Shown here: positions 61,944 to 64,000 of the stretch, piece after piece
Numbering within the stretch: the first letter of the stretch is position 1
Layout of the letters: every line of letters starts with the position of its first letter
DNA from: an uncultured Francisellaceae bacterium
GTDB taxonomy: Bacteria > Pseudomonadota > Gammaproteobacteria > UBA6186 > Azoamicaceae
Reading direction: 5' to 3'
NCBI GenBank assembly: GCA_945956915.1
Contig: CAMFJH010000004.1
Location: forward strand, 1-64,000
Length of the DNA: 64,000 bases
Program-made: the position numbers and the translations under genes
Notes under the pieces: model-generated
Databases searched by the model: none
Seen by the model: the letters and a program-made list of their open reading frames with translations, nothing else
Told to the model about the DNA's origin: nothing

Positions 61944-62984
61944 TTAATCTATTAATTGCAATTTCGAATGCTCAAGCTGCATTGGAACATTCAGTGCCCA
62001 TTGTTTAGCAAGCTTTAGGTTCACAACACTCTCTAAATGCCTAGGATGCGAAACCTCTATTGAAGCGGCATCTTCTCCTTTTAAGATTCTTGCGACCAGC
62101 TCGCCGGTATCCAGTCCTACTTGTTTATAATTATAACCCACGGCAGCTAAAACACCTTGAGTGATCAGGCTGGGATCATTACAAAAAATAGGGCCTGGAT
62201 TTAACTGTGTAATGGTTCCAACCGCAGAAACAATGGTATTATCCTGTGGAAAATAAAAAGCATCCACTTGTCCTACTAAACTTCGTATTGCTCCTCCAAC
62301 TTCTGTAGTCGAGTTTACCGTGACTTCTTGTGTTTTAATACCTTTGCTTTCTAGTAAGGTTTTAAGTTTTTGTACCGTAGACACTGAGTTGGCCTCTGCA
62401 GGATTATACAATACACCCAGGGTTTGCATTTTAGGCATCATCGCAGACATTAATTCTAGTAATGCTTCCAAATCAGGGGCATCTGTAATACCCGTAATAG
62501 GATAATGTTGAGATCCGGGCTCTAATTTAGCAGCTCTATAATCACTCACCGCTGTAAACACAACCGGAATGGGATGCGCGTTACGCTGTGCCGCATGTAA
62601 TAAAGTTTGTGCTGAAGGTGTGGAAATCCCAATTATGACATTTGGGTTCTCACTGACCATTTTAGTTGCAATTTGTGAAGATAAGCTGATATTGCCTTGC
62701 GCATTTTCGTATAGAACCATCAGGTTTTTAGACTCTATAAAACCCTGTTTAGCTAGGGCTTCCAATATACCTGCGCGCACTTCATTTAAAGCAGGGTGCT
62801 CTACAATTTGAGAAATACCAATAGTAGTCTGTAATAGCACACTATCGGCATAAGAACTGGGGGTGCCTAAAAGAATAAAACTAAAAACTAAGAAAGAAAA
62901 AAAAGTATTTGCAGCAGCGGGAAATTGCGATGAGGATTTTAAAAAGGCGTTTAATTTTTTAGAGATTTTAGCAGGGATAGACAT
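61944..62984 (-). CDS. ABC_sub_bind periplasmic substrate-binding protein, first copy
   Basis: The 346-residue protein has a basic N-terminus, a hydrophobic signal (FFSFLVFSFILLGTPSSYA) and the ABC_sub_bind domain with IGISQIVEHPALNEVRAGIL, MVLYENAQGNISLSSQIA, GITDAPDLEALLELMSAMMP and LGVLYNPAEANSVSTVQKL. It is the first structural gene of the importer operon and a clear paralogue of the next gene, which starts 129 bp downstream. The duplicated unit seems to include the small upstream ORF. GGAG precedes the ATG by about 10 nt, within that ORF. Confidence 0.88.
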   Translation of the reverse strand: MSIPAKISKKLNAFLKSSSQFPAAANTFFSFLVFSFILLGTPSSYADSVLLQTTIGISQIVEHPALNEVRAGILEALAKQGFIESKNLMVLYENAQGNISLSSQIATKMVSENPNVIIGISTPSAQTLLHAAQRNAHPIPVVFTAVSDYRAAKLEPGSQHYPITGITDAPDLEALLELMSAMMPKMQTLGVLYNPAEANSVSTVQKLKTLLESKGIKTQEVTVNSTTEVGGAIRSLVGQVDAFYFPQDNTIVSAVGTITQLNPGPIFCNDPSLITQGVLAAVGYNYKQVGLDTGELVARILKGEDAASIEVSHPRHLESVVNLKLAKQWALNVPMQLEHSKLQLID

Positions 62985-63070
62985 GATAGAGGCTCCGATA
63001 TCTCAAGATTTAATAGACTGTGTTGAATGTTTTTCATACAAAAATGATAAAATCTAAAATAGGTATACAT
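62951..63070 (-). CDS. Small aromatic leader ORF before the first binding-protein gene
   Basis: This 39-codon ORF starts MYTYFRFYHF and ends LLKSLKN, with GGAGAG about 6 nt before its ATG. Tyr or Phe stands at positions 2, 4, 5, 7, 8 and 10, exactly as in the ORF at 61778-61900; Tyr/Phe exchanges between the two keep the aromatic pattern. Both ORFs run into the next gene start with a similar LSCLS or KSCLS segment. The frame stays open upstream to 63166, but the MYT start has the ribosome-binding site. It is the first frame of the importer transcript and a good candidate for a regulatory leader peptide. Confidence 0.5.
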   Translation of the reverse strand: MYTYFRFYHFCMKNIQHSLLNLEISEPLSCLSLLKSLKN

Positions 63071-63206
63071 AATCTCTCTCCAATCTAAGCAGTTTAAAAA
63101 CCTAGTATAGAGCTTTCCACATCGCTCGTAAAGGCCTTTAGAGTAATGAGATGCGTGCAAACACACTTATTTTAGTTTATTAACTAATTTTTCATTCCTT
63201 ATTAAG

Positions 63207-64000
63207 CTATTGTTCAAATGTGCTCTTTAATTTTTCAACTTTGCTCATAAAAAAATGAACGCTCCATAATTTTAAAGTTTTTCTATCCTCTTCCTTCAAA
63301 AAGGGTGAGACATCATTAGCAGTTTTACTCCAATCAAGCATATGAATTTTGCTCTCTAGTTCTGCTAATAACCAATTGGGAGTCATTTCTAAATTTTGCC
63401 CTGCCCATGGACCTTGTTGATTGATTGCGGAGCTTAAAAAATTCAAATTGGGTGTTATATTTCTCGCCACATACCACAAAAAATCATACCAATCTCGACC
63501 TTTAACATATTGTCTACAAAGCAGCGCATGGCATTTACCAGCAAAATTACTGCTCAAATCCTGAATTTGAACCGCCGCGGCCAAAGGAAATTCTAAATAT
63601 TTTATTTCTGAGATTGAGCCTTCTGGAGGGTTAGTATCTATTTCTAATTTTATTAATAATTTCTGACCAGAGTGATGATGAAAAGATAAATTTAATAATT
63701 TCACAATAGAATTATCTTTTAAAAACATTTTTTTAATTGCATTACCTGCCTTACTTTTATCGATAATTTCAGGCACAATGCCATACTGGCTACATAGCGT
63801 TGCAACAGCTTCTAAAAAGGGCTGCCATTTAAAATTCGGATTAGGTTTCTTTAAAATAAAATCTAAGTCTTCAGAAAAACGTCCTAGATTATAAAATATT
63901 CTTAATGTGGTGCCCCCTTGAAACACAGCTTCTTCAAAAAAACCAGCATCAGACAATCCACAGAGAATAATCTCTTGTAATATTTCTTTTAAAGAATTCG
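63207..64000 (-). CDS. AbiEii/AbiGii-family nucleotidyltransferase toxin, 5' end outside the window
   Basis: The frame is open to the right edge (SLKEILQEIILCGLSDAG precedes the first inner TTG at 63956), so the N-terminus is missing here. The nucleotidyltransferase core reads AVFQGGTTLRIFYNLGRFSEDLDFIL, with the G-x-T/S and D-x-D type motifs of the AbiEii family. KGRDWYDFLWYV is the second family signature. Such proteins are the toxin half of type IV toxin-antitoxin and phage-abortive systems, acting by modifying tRNA or other RNA. The antitoxin AbiEi normally lies upstream, here beyond the window. Confidence 0.88.
   Translation of the reverse strand, partial: NSLKEILQEIILCGLSDAGFFEEAVFQGGTTLRIFYNLGRFSEDLDFILKKPNPNFKWQPFLEAVATLCSQYGIVPEIIDKSKAGNAIKKMFLKDNSIVKLLNLSFHHHSGQKLLIKLEIDTNPPEGSISEIKYLEFPLAAAVQIQDLSSNFAGKCHALLCRQYVKGRDWYDFLWYVARNITPNLNFLSSAINQQGPWAGQNLEMTPNWLLAELESKIHMLDWSKTANDVSPFLKEEDRKTLKLWSVHFFMSKVEKLKSTFEQ

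Noticed and set aside
54816-63956. Integrated element bounded by a duplicate of the tRNA-Phe 3' end
   Set aside because: No second copy of the tRNA end was found downstream, no integrase gene is present, and znuABC is core-type sequence.

Overview
The window looks like chromosomal DNA of an AT-rich gammaproteobacterium. The order lptD-surA-rsmA-apaH, the trio ubiE/ubiJ/ubiK, engB-cytochrome c4-dsbA beside polA, tandem pilT/pilU, asmA-mutY and an aa3-type oxidase cluster with ctaG all fit that class. Ankyrin-like proteins, a long coiled-coil protein, a large Gly-rich autotransporter and several broken or orphan genes suggest a host-associated lineage, perhaps Legionellales-like. That placement is inference from gene content; no taxonomic search was possible.

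Layout. 0-1.4 kb: a frameshifted ankyrin-like gene, then a 57-bp inverted repeat pair. 1.4-6.7 kb (minus strand): ubiJ, ubiE, rpe, a PagL-like barrel with altered active-site positions, djlA, and the murU/amgK cell-wall recycling pair. 6.8-12.3 kb (plus): lptD, surA, rsmA, apaH. 12.3-12.7 kb: a solitary XRE regulator. 13.0-23.5 kb: the cytochrome c oxidase region (coxB, coxA, ctaG, coxC, a DUF2909 gene, a SCO-like gene, ctaA, ctaB, sco), split by a coiled-coil gene and an outer-membrane protein gene; no SURF1 gene is visible. 23.5-24.0 kb: an AT-rich gene-free stretch with four consensus DnaA boxes. 24-30.8 kb: cysQ, a very short ubiK, a CPA2 antiporter, comM and rep. 30.9-41.0 kb: pilU, pilT, hemW, a 1755-residue autotransporter, a dsbA-like gene and cytochrome c4. 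41.1-45.4 kb: engB, polA (proofreading residues apparently lost) and a DMT transporter.

45.5-52.4 kb is an accessory stretch of three minus-strand genes: a 1332-residue protein joining a RelE-like N-terminus, an SF1 helicase core and ankyrin-like repeats; a Schlafen/AlbA_2 ATP-binding regulator with a clear promoter and palindrome; and a DUF1704 (MATCAP-type) metallopeptidase. After asmA, mutY and tRNA-Phe come a DUF234-type ATPase, znuABC, and at 59-63 kb a TrpXYZ-like ABC importer operon with two paralogous binding proteins. Each binding-protein gene is preceded by and overlaps a small ORF of 39-40 codons, with aromatic residues at the same six of its first ten positions. The window ends inside an AbiEii-type nucleotidyltransferase gene.

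The most interesting signals are the paired aromatic leader peptides, the RelE-helicase-ankyrin protein, the DnaA-box cluster and the altered catalytic residues of PolA and the PagL-like protein.
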